Source: Zoroaster sp. YZ-2022 (Eukaryota; Echinodermata; Asteroidea; Forcipulatida; Zoroasteridae). Taken from it: a stretch of 64,000 bases of DNA. Position 1 is the first letter of the stretch; the number at the start of each line of letters is the position of its first letter. The translations under genes and the position numbers were made by a program. Below, piece after piece: positions 36,599-48,890 of the stretch. Where the stretch lies: NCBI GenBank assembly GCA_029582265.1, contig CM055817.1, positions 54,359,711 through 54,423,710 of the forward strand, written 5' to 3'. The notes under the pieces are model-generated. The model ran no database searches, had not been told where the DNA came from, and saw only the letters and a list, made by a program, of their open reading frames with translations.

Positions 36599-37199
36599 AA
36601 AATGAGAGCGCGTCAGACAGAATAATTATTTTAGAATAATACATAGGTCTACCTTACCAGCTACGCATTAATTAGTAAGCTTAAGGATAATTGGCAATTT
36701 TGTAATAAGGTACTGAATTATTAATGTTGTGCCTTCCCGGCCCCTCTAAAAGTGACAAACAACAACAACAACACAGGGACATTAGACAAAACCAATTATT
36801 ACAAGAACCCCTGGGGCTTAAGCAGAAAAAACTGCTTACTGGAAATGTTTGTTACAGATTTTCTTGGTTACCAGCCAAAAACTTGCACATGCAATGAGTG
36901 TACTTTGCCTACCATTCTGTTTCCTCTGTTTCCTCTTTTCTTTTTAGCTAATTCTGAAATTTTATTTGGACCCATCACTTCTACGGCAAACTACAACACA
37001 AAAGTTCAGCTATCCCTAACGTTAATGTATGCTTAAATAGTCCGTGACCAATGATTACATAATCCATTTTTTTTTAAACAAGGCCTTAAGAATATTTGGC
37101 CATAATAATGTGAAACAAACACCATAAAGCTTAATATAGCTATATACAAACAGAACAGAAAGAACAAGTTGATATATAACAAAAACAGGCCTTCTCATA

Positions 37200-39090
37200 A
37201 TTAGCTTGATTATACAAGCTTGATTATATTAGCTCTCCCCCTAATTTACCCAGCTTTCCTCCCTGTTGTCCCCTCTCTCATTTCCCCTGTAACCTTCCGA
37301 TTGTATACTCTCTGACTTACCTTTTCGTACGATGTATGTTTTTTTAATTTCTACTTAATTTTTATTATAGATCAATCTATATTTATACTTATTTATAACT
37401 TTTATGGTATTTTTAACAATGTAAATTTGACTGTTTTCAGCCCACCAGCTGCTTTTGTCAGATTTTAATAAAACAACAGTAATTAAATTCGTCCCCAATT
37501 TGCCACAGTGACCAATCCGACTTTTTTCAATTCTTAAGTTTCCCTCGCCCATTAGCAAGTACATTCAGGAAGAGACCATTGTATCTAATCCACATGCATG
37601 TATTCCTTATAATTTTGAGACAGAGCATGCATTCAAATGACGAATGCTCATAACTGGTTATTTTGCATGTTAAAGGGCAAAGTGACCAATACCGCATTGG
37701 TCACTATGCCAACTTAATTCAGAATTGGTCTCTATGGCAAATTAGGGACGAATTATAAAGTTGTAATTAATCGAACGTAGTTACATAAAACCACAATTAC
37801 GGTCTCCTCTCGACAATCTTGCTTTTTATGGAGACTTCCACCACTTAATCACCTTTTGTTCTATCATTCATATGATTTTAATTGTTTTTGTGAATTTATT
37901 AAATTTAAATAAACTGAACTGACGTATACTCCTTCAAGGATGGCTCCAACCAACCTTCTAGGATGGTTTTAACGGCGTCGTTTTAGCCACACAAGAGCGA
38001 CTACAGCAACCACGCTTAGAGTGTTCAGTCCACCCATCAGGATGAAAGCTAAGTGTGTAACTGCTGAGTGTGTCATATATCAAACCGTACGGGAAACAAA
38101 ACACACAACCTGATAATTAATATCATCTGTAATATAAACTTCAGAGTCGCTGGTGGCAGCAGGGAGGGGAGGAAGGGTTAGCAAAATTTCAAAATATTGG
38201 CAAGGGTCAACAGACAGATTTCCGTAAACTCTCTTGAAAGGTAAATCAACAATTATTTATTCAGATTAAAAAGAAAAGGTCAGAGGGGCAACGGTAAATT
38301 TTACGGAATCTTTCTGTCGTTGACACTTTTTGGTTGGAATTAGGTATCTTTTCATAATGAGTTTTCTGTAAACAAAATTACATTAAAATTTTCAGTTTTA
38401 CAAAATATTTTGAAAATATGAGAGTTGTGTTTTTCATTGTGACTATTAATGGTTAATTAAATTATGATAAAAAGGTATGAGAATGTAATTTATTAAACCG
38501 TTTCACATTTTTCAAGTTTTGTTCTGTCATATTAATGGTAGGGCCTTACATGCGTCAAGCCTCACATCACGTGAGACCCTTTTCCTTCCTCCCCAGGTGG
38601 CGGCATACCATTGATCTCCATTACAGTCAATATCTTGAGTTCAATGCAGCATACCACTAGTAACCGGTCATTTTAGCGTTGTTTATGGTTATTCTGAGCA
38701 TGCGCATAATTTGAGAACCATGTAAAACCATGCAACTCGTGTGTTAAAAGGTTTCCCATTGTAATAATGTTCACTGTAGATCTGATCATAGACTGTTCCC
38801 TATTTTATCCTACATTCAAGAACCGTGTTTAGCAATTAAACATTTGTAAATCAGTTAAACAACTGATCTCTATAGTATAGTTAGTAGAGATCAGTGGTTT
38901 AAACATGTCAAATTCCCAAACACTAGGAAAGTTGGTATTTAATTTCTGAACGGAACGCATTAATTGCTAAATACAAGTATTTTTAATGCGAATATCCCGC
39001 GGTGATTGGTCTTTGAATTCAACGTGGGCGCGAAAAAAGTTACAGACGCCATCTTTCATCTTTCATCAGACTATAAATATCGTGAAACCT
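37200..39090. repeat. Segmental duplication copy C, distal part
   Basis: Counterpart of 19630-21830, with many small deletions relative to copy A. Contains the third 'gtcccTAAtttgcca' element (37488-37757). Non-coding. Confidence 0.8.
37488..37757 (+). repeat. Inverted-repeat element with 'gtcccTAAtttgcca' ends, copy 3
   Basis: Best preserved ends of this family: 'aattcgtccccaatttgcca' at the left and 'tggcaaattagggacgaatt' at the right. Confidence 0.6.
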
Positions 39091-39111
39091 GCTGCTATAT
39101 AGGATTTTTAG

Positions 39112-39330
39112 CCAGCCAATCGTCATCGGGCAAGCTCGGTGGTCGAGAGGTTAAGACGTCTGCACTAGTAAGCAGTAGGTCATGGTTTTGAATCCCGCCC
39201 GTGGCGCCTGTGAAGTATTTTCCACAGACACTGGAAAGCACTGAGTATACAGTGCTATACACACGTCGGTGTAGGGCAAAAATTAAATCAACTGTTTATC
39301 ACCCGACGCAAGAATTTCATCAACCTACGC
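39112..39330 (+). repeat. tRNA-derived SINE, family 1 (copy C)
   Basis: Same insertion as 24284-24500: 'caagctcggtggtcgagagg' A-box region and 'tttgaatcccgcccgtggcg' B-box region. Confidence 0.7.
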
Positions 39331-39534
39331 CATTTTTTTAGTTGTCACCAAATCTTTAATACCTAAACATCTAGTGTTTAAATTATAAACATCAAATGTT
39401 GCTAAACTTCTTTTAGTGCAGTAGGACATGTGTCCAAAGTGATGGCAAGATAGTGTTTAGCAGTGTTTAGAGCCAAAACACAGTTTTTACAGTGTATCGC
39501 CACCGCATCAGTATAAAGATACGTCTTTGATTGA

Positions 39535-39860
39535 TGAAAGTTCACGTTCATCACGGTCATTGTCCATGATCACGGTCATTTTGTTTATCACGACCACGGT
39601 TTTGATCATATTCACGTTCTTGATCACGGTCGCGATTACAATTGTCATGATCACGATTGCGGTCATTATCTTGACCACTGTCACGATTACGACTACAGTC
39701 ACGGGATAACAATAATGACCACAGTCACGATCGGCGATCACGTTCGTAATCACGGTCACGATCACACCGTCACGCGATCCTAATCACGGTCGACGACTCA
39801 CACGGTCATGACTCATGATCACAATCACGGCCACAATTAATCACGATTGCGATTGATAAT
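39535..39860. repeat. Low-complexity 'gatcacggtcat' array (copy C)
   Basis: Counterpart of 24638-24960 with several 1-5 bp indels. It is open in places on both strands for the same compositional reason. Confidence 0.8.
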
Positions 39861-40013
39861 TCCAATAATAAACCAAATTATGGCAAGTTACTAATCTGGC
39901 AAATGATGTGGTAACCTGAAAAAGAATCTTACCTGGAAAATATAAAAATAGAAATCTTATTGCCCAGATTTCAATGAAATCCATCCCAAAGCGTTAAATT
40001 CCTCAACACTTAC

Positions 40014-40769
40014 AGTGTCCTTGGTAATCATCGATGAGAGTAAAGGCGAAGGAGTCGAAAAATCCAAAGATGAACATATTCACAGCATTCGGCCAATAGG
40101 TCATCAACCACGGATCAACAATATAATTTGTGGATATCACTGACATCGATATCCCCATCCACATGTAACTGCCGATTACACCAAAGTTTGACACAATGGG
40201 GCTGATGCATAGAGTCCCAACTATCTTTCCAATGCCAAATAGAACAACGAAGTTGGTGGCGTCAGTCAGTGAGAATCCCTTTGAGACGTTGGTACTTGGT
40301 ACAAAGTACACCAGCCAAGCAGTAAACATCGTTAATAATACAACGTAGATGAAAGTGACAAGCCAGTATGGGATAGAGGTGAATAAGTCTAGACCGAAAG
40401 TACGAGTGATTGATGCACAGACTGAAGTCAGATACGAACCTGGACCCTGGCTACGTGTTGGGGCTTCCCCGTCCTGAACGTCCCCTTGGTCTCCTCATCC
40501 ACGGTAACAGTCCGATAATCATGTTCTACTCGTAGCTTGTGGCTTTAGTAGAGCTCCACACGGCAAGATGCAAGGACATTGCGCCATATAGCAGAATTGT
40601 TCCTCTCCAGCCGTAGATGTCCAAGAAGAATTGAGTCAATGGTGGACAGATGATGAACGACAGTGAATAACCTATTTTTCAACTACGGCAAATGCCGTAG
40701 TGATGGACGCTTTGAAGCAGTACACGATCATCTCCTTGGTTGTAATGATCGTTAAACCTAATGCAGGTC
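40014..40769 (-). pseudogene. SLC16-like gene copy C, exon 3
   Basis: 3' splice site cttgccag above 40769, 5' splice site acact/gtaagt below 40014. Begins in frame with exon 2 (PALGLTIITTKEMIVYCFKA), then breaks near 40.68 kb. '[17 protein letters not shown]' follows, then the hydrophilic loop, then an open half with SKGFSLTDATNFVVLFGIGK and YMWMGISM (TM7-TM10 region). Relative to copy A, a 2-nt loss just before the end shifts DVITKDT out of frame. TM11-12 are not found downstream. Confidence 0.75.
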
Positions 40770-41387
40770 CTGGCAAGATAACATTTGAAAATTAGTCAAT
40801 CAATCTATCAATCAATTATTCGTTAAATCTATCAATCCATCCATCAATCAATAATTTGCATGTGCAATTGAGAACCGTGAATTCTCTAATTTCATTTAAA
40901 TCTGAACTTCGTCAGGGATACAAGAATTTCCGTTATTCATTTAATTTGACTTGTGCCGATTTACGGAGTTGACAAATTTGGTTGCCATGGAAATTTGGAG
41001 CTGGATGGGAATTTCCTCGAATTTCCCCCATTAAGGATTTTCTCAGGGTTTTCCATCCCTCCATTTACATTCCACATACGTCCATCCCTCTATTCACCCA
41101 TCCATTCCATCGTACATTCAAAGGTCAACATTGCATAGTCAGTACAACGCCGCTATAACACACGCCGCTATAACACACGCCGCTATAACAAACTTTTGTT
41201 CATGCCAAAAGTCTTATTGAACATGTTTAATTTGACGCTATGCCAGCATGAACTCACTTGATGTCTCTGTTTACTATGACGTATTACACGATGGTGAAAG
41301 TCCAACGTGGGTTCAGATCGAGTACCGATGATGTTCGTTATAGCGGCGTTTCACTGCTGTTATAGTTACACTTATGTATATCCTCAC

Positions 41388-41531
41388 CTGTGAAGAGACA
41401 AAGAATAACCGCCATTGCAACCAAACTGGACACGAAAGACACCGCTATCAACGAAAACCCAACAACCAAACCGCTTACAAAGACAACAGTTCGTATTCCA
41501 AACTTCTTACGCAGCGGCGATGCAAACGGAG
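41388..41531 (-). CDS. SLC16-like gene copy C, exon 2 (144 bp)
   Basis: 3' splice site ttattctcccaag above 41531 and 5' splice site acag/gtgagg below 41388. Reads PFASPLRKKFGIRTVVFVSG then LVVGFSLIAVSFVSSLVA and ends CLFTG. Exon 1 ends with one base of a codon and exon 2 begins with two; exon 2 also ends with one base that exon 3 completes. Both junctions therefore keep frame, strong evidence that these are true coding exons. Confidence 0.8.
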
Positions 41532-41739
41532 CTTGGGAGAATAAAACATAAAACATTGATGATAATGCATTGCATAGCTAAAGAAAAGTTGCAGAATTAC
41601 ATTTTCCCCAATTTTAATGCCCTGTAAATGTGGGTAAATCTGATGATGCATAAAAATTAATAAATTAATTACTTTATAAAACAAATCCTAGGGCATATGG
41701 GCAAGTGTACAGTGACCATTCAAGTCACGCTACGAAGCT

Positions 41740-41966
41740 GGGCTGCGTTCCGCTTGCGCAAATGTATCGCAAACGTTCGCGCGAACGTTTGGGGACGGAT
41801 GGGTCAAAGTGGAACCGATTATGAGCGCAACGTTCGCACAACGGCAAACACATAAAAACTACATTGGCCAACGTTCGCCAACGTTGGCGGCGCACAATTG
41901 GTTCCACTTGAAATTGTTTGCAAACGTTGGCGAACGTTTGCAACGTTCGCGCAACGGAACGCACCC
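41740..41966. mobile_element. MITE with GGG(C)TGCGTTCCG ends, private to copy C
   Basis: Left GGGCTGCGTTCCGCTTGCGC against right 'gcgcaacggaacgcaccc', inverted. The interior is packed with AACGTTCGC-type palindromic words. Copies A and B run straight through between 'acgct-cgaagct/ggtt' and 'ggtgaaagac'. No open frame. Confidence 0.7.
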
Positions 41967-42352
41967 CTGGTGAAAGACGCCCGGTACCGGCCCATCAGTT
42001 TCATTGAGATCCAACTTTGACCTTGGTTGTTAACTCACCCGCAAGCCTCGAAGCAGATCTTCTGCACAACGTATCCAATGAAATTCCTTGAATGGTACGG
42101 GTAAGTTCTATTTTGCCAAAATTTGAATTCCACCGTACATTTTGAGAAATGTTGATGATTGAACACGTCGCAAACTGGAAACAATTTTATGGTTATGTTC
42201 GCGTTTTCGCGTAGCTATGCCGTCTTGTTTCGGGTCAAGAATATAACGTCAGAAACCAGTTTCTGGTTAGGGTCGCGAAAATACGCCCCTGGTACGTAAT
42301 ACAGAGAGTACAAAATAATCGTTATTGTGTGTTTCGTTATGATAGTGCGTAC

Positions 42353-42599
42353 CTGCTAAGTCCACGCTGCCGTCCACCACTGCAATCATCCAGCCCACAA
42401 GCCACGCATAAGTGTCGAACTCTTCTTGTAGCAACGGTAGCATCATAGCTAGGCTTTTCATCACACCAATCAAAACCAATATTGCTGAAAATGAGGTCAG
42501 AACGGCGAACCAGCCGAGGTAGCCGCCATCTTGAATCGCCTCAGATATGGAACCCGTAAGTCTCTTGTACATACCACGTTTCATTTCGATTTGAGGCAT
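42353..42599 (-). CDS. SLC16-like gene copy C, exon 1
   Basis: Starts at ATG 42599 (MPQIEMKRGMYKRLTGSISE), then the family signature region 'DGGY-x-GWF', TM1 (AVLTSFSAILVLIGVMKSLA), 'MLPLLQEEFDTYAWLVGWM' and ends DGSVDLA plus one base at gcag/gtacgc. Fully open. With exons 2 and 3 it encodes the N-terminal half and part of the C-terminal half of a 12-TM carrier. The transporter's 5' upstream region is directly interrupted by the Polinton about 0.76 kb away. Confidence 0.8.
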
Positions 42600-42723
42600 A
42601 TCTTTGATTTTTCAAGTAAACTGCTGCATGTTTATAATTCAGTATTCAGTATTCAGTTGACGTTATCACCTGTGATGTGTAATAGTTTGTTATCATTTTA
42701 GACCGGATTCAAGGGCAATTAGG

Positions 42724-42944
42724 TACTCTGTTACTGATGTAAAGGTGAAACCACTCTTTCAAAGAGCTATATGGCGGACAAGTCTTTTTTGGAGTGGATA
42801 AAGAGTAAAATTAGTAAGTATAAGAGTGAATTGGCAGCCTTTTACTGTATTTTTTCAATCGAATCAGAGTGGATTTCACTCCCAAAAGACTTGTCCGCCA
42901 TATAGCTCTTTAAAGTGGTTTCACTCTTTTACATTAAGAGAGTA
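42724..42944. mobile_element. MITE with 'TACTCT-TTA-TGTAAA' ends, copy C
   Basis: Third copy of the element at 29861-30081. Confidence 0.7.
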
Positions 42945-43363
42945 CAATGGCGCTGCGGTGGGTGAGAGAACGGTGGGCACGTGCCTACAAGCAGGCCTTT
43001 CCCAGGAGCCCCCCCCCAGCCCGCCATTCAGAATTTTGAAATAAAATGAGGTCCCGTACAAAGGCTGAGCGAATGATACAAATGTTCAAGTATTACGCAT
43101 CATGCATTGTACATGCAGGATGAAGGCCTGAGCTGGGGACTACATTACGTGAGCACCATGCAGCTTAACCCAGATGAGTGGCCATAATATCACAGCCAGG
43201 CCTGATGTTTACCCCATTAAACAATCAGTGATATCAAACCAAGTGTATGTACTCACCAGCTCCGTCCTATTGAGGCGTGATGTCCTAATTAGACTACACT
43301 TTCATCCTATTATATAGTTTTTACATTAAACAGAAACGTCTTCATACTTACATGGAGTCAGGG

Positions 43364-43745
43364 AGTAGTATGTTAGGTGGGCGTCCCGGACCACTTCTAT
43401 AAAATATCATTTTATACTTTAGCCTCAAAACTTATAAAATGATATTAATAAAAAAATACTTTTAGTAATCAAAAATAAATTTTTGTAGAATACAAAAGTA
43501 CTTTTAACGAAAAGTACTTTTGTTAGAGAAAGAGATAAGTTTTTTTAAGTACTTTCGTTAAAAAAAGATTGTGTAAGAAAAGTGAATTTTAATAAAGAAA
43601 TGTGTTTCTTGGAGATCTTTGAGCACATTGAAAGCTCGAGAAAAGAAAGTGATCCCGGGACGCCACCTAACGCATACTGCGGTGGTGAGTCTGACTCTAC
43701 TAAAAAGGTGGAAATAACGAGTCATTATTATCTAGTTTAATAATA
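43364..43745. repeat. Polinton left terminal inverted repeat (self-complementary)
   Basis: Inverse of 63101-63461, ending at the shared words 'tctagtttaataataa'. The outer arm (43364-43395) reappears inverted at 43648-43678 ('gatcccgggacgccacctaa'), so the outer 315 bp is itself a foldback. Between the arms lie AAAAGTACTTTT palindromes (two full, one partial) and the hairpin 'ataaaatatcattttat'. Confidence 0.85.
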
Positions 43746-43746
43746 A

Positions 43747-43848
43747 GATGGACAAAATATTTATCAAAATACATTACCCCAAAGAATTGAAAGAGTTTGC
43801 GCGAGAACACATTGGAAGAATAATTCTCGTACCAAAACAACAAGAATA
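43747..43848 (+). CDS. Small ORF (33 aa) abutting the left terminal repeat
   Basis: ATG lies 1-2 bp inside the terminal repeat. Begins MDKIFIKIHYPKELKEFARE and ends VPKQQE. Charged, with no membrane segment or motif. A Lys/Gln-rich frame continues after the stop (QLLQQQLKKYIKRQ), so an indel may have shortened it. Not recognised. Confidence 0.35.
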
Positions 43849-44004
43849 AAATAAACAAACGCAGTTATTACAACAGCAGTTAAAAAAGTATATAAAACGG
43901 CAAAACAAAACCATTATATGATTAAATTTGAAAGCTGAATTGAGAAGCGTATGGCAGTTGAAAAGTATTGAGTTACCACCACATGGCGCGGATCCAAGGC
44001 ATGA

Positions 44005-47000
44005 TTGATAAAAAAAAAGACTACATCAACGCTATTAAAAATTTTCACGGACGAGAAACAGGTTAAGTTAAAACCTAATATTAACGGTGGTGGTAGATAT
44101 TTACCCGATACGAAGAATGGTCGTTCCATGAATCCTAACGAAAAAGATTTAAATATATATTTTGGTGACGGTAAAACCAAAGATAATCGCCAAGTTGGGT
44201 ATCTGGACTTGCAGGGAGAATTTACCGCGTACAAGTTTATGATATTTATGCGCGTTAAATTAGCAGAAAACTTACCGGCGGTACGGTCGATTTTGCCCGA
44301 ACCAAATTTTCATAATAATAGACAAATTGTTTTATCAGATTTGGATGACATTGAAAATATATTAAATACAGTTTTTTCTGCACAAATTTCAGAAGCTTTA
44401 GAAAAATGGGACTCAAAGAGGGCAGCCCCGGATGGGAGGTAGATCAGCCTCATAGCAAATGGAATATTGCAATCGCTAGAATATCTCAACCTTTGAGAGG
44501 TGTAGTTATATATCGAGCTATGCGATTATATAAAAAATAAAAAGCGTGCATCAACGTAAAAACAAAGATGACGGTGCTTTGCGATGGGCTTTACGCGCTC
44601 ATTGTTTTTTCCAGCGAGCGACCATGTCGATGGAACAGAGTAAAGTACCCGATTGAAGACGGTTTCACAATTTTTACAATATCAAACACCAACACCAATA
44701 AGCCAAATAAAGCGATTAGAACAACAAAACGATATAGCGATAGAACGTTTTTTGGTTGCGGAGTCCAAAAACGATACTAGTTTACAAACTTAGCGAACAA
44801 CCCGTGAAACTAGATCGCATGAAATTTATTTATTGAGTTCATAAAGAAAAAGAAGAATTAGATCCTCCACTACGTTTGCGGATTAAAGATATAAATAAAT
44901 TACTTACGATCAAACGAAATTTACAATCCTCGTAAGCATTTTTTGTTTGAAGGATGTTTGCAAGGTTTTTTCGACAAGCGTATCTCGAAATCACGTAAAA
45001 ATGTATGTAGGAATAAACGACAGACCGACGACAATTTGTTGTTATGCCGGAAAAAGGTAAAAAACGATGCAGTTAAATTTATAAATTTTCATAAAAAGAT
45101 GAAAGTTTCATTCACGTAATATACGCCGACTTTGAAAGTATTATTAAAAGATGTTGGTAGATGTAGAAACTCTCTACGAGTACTACACAGAAACTACAAG
45201 AACACATTGTTTTGCGGTTATTCGTATATTAGAGTTCGTTGCGACGGGTGAAACTAGCGTAACCCCTATACGTACAGGGGAAGACGCGGCTAAACATTTT
45301 AAAACTAAATTAGAGCTTGAAACAAGAAAACAATCAACAGAAATATTTAAAAACCCTCTTAAAATAATAATGATTCTAAAGAAGATGTAGAATATTGTAC
45401 AACTCTGCTAGCGAGTGTTGGATATGCAGAAAAAAGAAGTTTTAAAGGCTTCTATAACTCTAACGACAAGAAGATTTTAGCGAACTGATACGGTGAGTAG
45501 AGATCATTGTCACATTACGCGAGAAAGTATAGAGGCGCAGCACATGGCTGCTGTAATTTAAGAACTAAGTTTAAAACCAAACAGAACTTTTATTTCCGGT
45601 CGTATTTCGCAATTTGCGAGGATACGATTCTCATCTCTCATTATGCGAGCCGCAGGTCAAACGCGACAGGGAAATCCTAACGTGTAACTTCCAAACAATA
45701 TCAGAAAAATATATTTCCCTTTTCAGTAGAGCAACTTCGGATTTATAGACAGCGCTCAATTTTTATTGGCGTCGTTGGATAACTCGTAAAATCAAACGAT
45801 TCTTTCGATTACAACCAGACTCGAACCACTCTCTCGAAAAATTTAATTGGCGTCAATTTCGGATAAACTCGTAAAATCAAACGATTCTTTTCCGATTCAC
45901 AGCCGAACTCAGAACCCTCTCTCGAAAATTTGCAATCTGTTAAAAGCAAAGTGTTATCCTTACGAGTACATGGATAGTTTTGAAAAATTTAAAGAGACGC
46001 GTCTTCCTTTACAAGAAAGATTTTTATAGTAGTTTAAACAACCAACACATTACCAAAGAACAATACAGAGCATGCAAAGAGATATATTTCATACCTTTGA
46101 TTGTAAAATTTAGGAGCCCCTATCCACGATTTATACGTGCGTACCGATACTTGCTTATTGGCGGACGTGTTTGAAAATTTCCGTAATATACTTGCACGAA
46201 ACAATACGGTTTAGATCCGGCTAATTATTATTATATACTAATAGTCCTGGTCTGAGAGTCAGGACAGCTTTAATTGAAACATTCTAAACAAACTTTAGAA
46301 TTACTCACGGACGTTGACATGCATTTTATTTATAAGAAAGAGTACGCGCGGAGGGAACGTGCATGGTGAGGTAAACGATACGCTAAAGCAAATAATGTTT
46401 ACTTAGACGACTTCACGACGAATCGAAACCGTCGAGTTACATTACGTACTTGGACGCGAATAATTTATACAGCTACGCGATGAGTCAACGCTTGCCGACG
46501 GGTAATTTTAAATGGATGACGTCATCACCAGATAATAGACAAACTGGAGAGCAGGGACTTAAACCGAACAAAGGATGCTTATTTTAGAAAGTTGATTTAG
46601 AATATTCCAAAGATTTTACGATTCTCACAACGCATTTCCACTCAGCGCCAAGAGTCTTTAAGTAGTACCGAAAGAATGGATGAGCAGTATCAGCTCAGTG
46701 TTAATTGAAAGACAAGCCGCTCCAAACGTCGTCAAATTGGTTCCAAATTTTTACGATAAAACGTAGTTACGTTCTTCATTATCGTAATTTTGCGATTGTA
46801 TTTACAACTCAGATATGGAAACTAACTAAAAATTCATCGCGCGTTTTTGGGGAATTTGACGAATAGTCACGTTGGATGAAATCGTGCATCGATAAAAACA
46901 CTCAACTCAGAAAACTCGCGACGAGTGATTTTGAAAAAGATTTATACAAACCTCCCATGAACAATTCAGTTTTTGGAAAGACGATGCGAAAATGTGCGAA

Positions 47001-47771
47001 AACGCGTCAACGTAAACTTGAAAACGGTTAAACGACGGAAAAAGCGGAAAATCAAATTAAAGACTTATCTCTAAACCAAATTTTGCAGGGCGAGATTTTT
47101 TGATAATGAACTAGTAACTTGGCAGTTCACATGCACAAAACAAAACTCATTCCTCATACCATACCAGTTTACGTAGGAATGAGCGTACTGCCAGTTATCT
47201 AAACATTTTAATGTATGATTTTTAACCACGATCAATTAAAGAAGAAATACAGCGAGAGGTTGTGAGTTGTGCCACATACGGATACGGATAGCTTGTTGTT
47301 GGAAATTCAAAACTCGAGATGTTTATAAAGATATGAAAAAGACAAGCATTTATACGAGTTTTAGTAATTATAAAACAAGATCATTTTCTATTTTCTGAAG
47401 AAAATAAAAAAGTGATTGGTAAAAATGAAAGACGAGACCATGGCAGAACTCTAATCTCTGAAGTTGTTTGTTTGAGGAACCTAAGAATGTATTCGATACT
47501 TTTATCGGACTGAAAACAAATAAGAAAAACTAAGGGTTAAAAAGACAAGTTTTAAGAACAAGAAATATATTAAGCTTACGACCGTTATCAACAAGTTTTT
47601 ATCTCAAAAGTATGTTACGCTACTATCACCCTATGAATTTTCATTAGGCATTTTGAAAAACGTCGACTATATACAACTCGAATAAATAAAATATCGCTAT
47701 CACCATTTAGACACAAGAGAGGCACATTTTAGAAGACGGAATAGGCACTCACGACTTACGGTCACCTATAG
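44005..47771 (+). pseudogene. Protein-primed family B DNA polymerase (pPolB) of the Polinton, frameshifted
   Basis: Replicates the element by protein priming in related systems. N-terminal region open for 145 codons (44005-44442), followed by broken segments. Motifs in order: Exo I IYADFESI (45116-45145); LELLTDVDMH (about 46.29 kb); palm motif A YLDANNLYSYAMSQ (46447-46488); motif B NSVFGKTM (46960-46986); motif C DTDSLLLEI (47281-47307); C-terminal block ending at stop 47769-47771. Total span matches a polymerase of about 1250 residues. Many frameshifts and in-frame stops separate the motifs, so no active protein is expected. Catalytic residues are kept in the fragments. Gene borders are inferred from conserved end blocks. 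Confidence 0.85.
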
Positions 47772-47899
47772 TCTTAACGTTTAACGCGCAATTACGATCT
47801 CTTTTACAATTACGATCTCTTGTGGTGATATTACAGTCTCTCATCGCAACAATTAGTCTAATTACAATTACAATTACGGCATGATTGGAGGATTTCTCT

Positions 47900-48890
47900 G
47901 TATCTCTAGGAATGAATTTGTAATTCTTGTTTTACAAAACTACAGGCAGGCCCCGCGTCCAAGTCGGCCATGTCTAAGATGGGTTGATTCGCGGCTTTCA
48001 TCGTTTTAGATATTCTATATGCCGTTATATGCTCCATATACGGATCTGTGGCGCGGCGTCTCGTATCTTTTCAAGCTTCCCACCCAGGCGCATATAGATA
48101 CCTAATTAAGAAGCTGTTGCTCGAAGTTCTTTTTCATTCTTACAACAAACTGGCGAGGAGGCTGAGGTTTTGCTCGACGCTACGTAATTTAATCGCGTCT
48201 TTAGGTTTTAAATTAATGAGCCTCGTCGTCATCATTGTTTAACGCTTTTACGACTAACGGCAATCTTTTAACCCATTTCTCTATTTCTCATATCGGTTGC
48301 TATTTCTTGCGCATATTGATGCGAAAAGCAATCTTTCGCTCAAAGTTCCTATTAAATCGCTCCACTATACCTAGAGCTCTGCATGATTTACCAGCACCTC
48401 CCCTCTTTTGTATTACAACATGTTGTTTGCTCATTAATACACCGTTTACGCTGCTCGCAAGTATTTTCCAGGATCGACTTTTATAATTTTTGGCCAAGAA
48501 CAATAACGAACGTTTCGCTAAATCTTCTCAAACGCGTTACCGCCAACAGCCAGCCGTTTTTATCAGTTAACGGTTGTGCTTAGCACTTTATATCTACTGG
48601 CGCTTCATCTACAACGGTTAATGCGTACTTGTACGTAATTCTACCAACGCTACATCGTGCGGGAAGAAATAGCAGGTCTGCTTGAGTGAACCTCATTCAG
48701 TTTTCAGGCGTACTATTACACTACCTGGTTGGTCTTCCGGATATGTATGTTGGATAGGGTAAATAAATTTGCCTGGCTAGCGCTTGCTTTTTATCCACTG
48801 TCTAACTAGATTTTACATTCACCCTTTACATTTCTTCAATAGCCGAAGCTTGCTGATCGCATCTCTTGATAACCTTTGTAATATGTCCTT
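47900..48890 (-). pseudogene. Retroviral-like integrase of the Polinton, frameshifted
   Basis: Reads toward the polymerase (convergent). The catalytic triad is visible: D in YKYALTVVDEA (48607-48609), D in IKVDPG (48473-48475), E in GIVERFNRNFE (48360-48362). About 37 codons separate the second D and E, fitting the D,D-35-E class. Upstream fragments near 48.65-48.75 kb fit the N-terminal zinc-binding/linker region. Downstream fragments (WVKRLPLVVKALNN at about 48.26 kb, ATDPYMEH at about 48.04 kb, VKQELQI at about 47.93 kb) fit the C-terminal region. At least five frame changes. Role in the family: joining element ends to host DNA with 6-bp target duplication. Confidence 0.8.
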
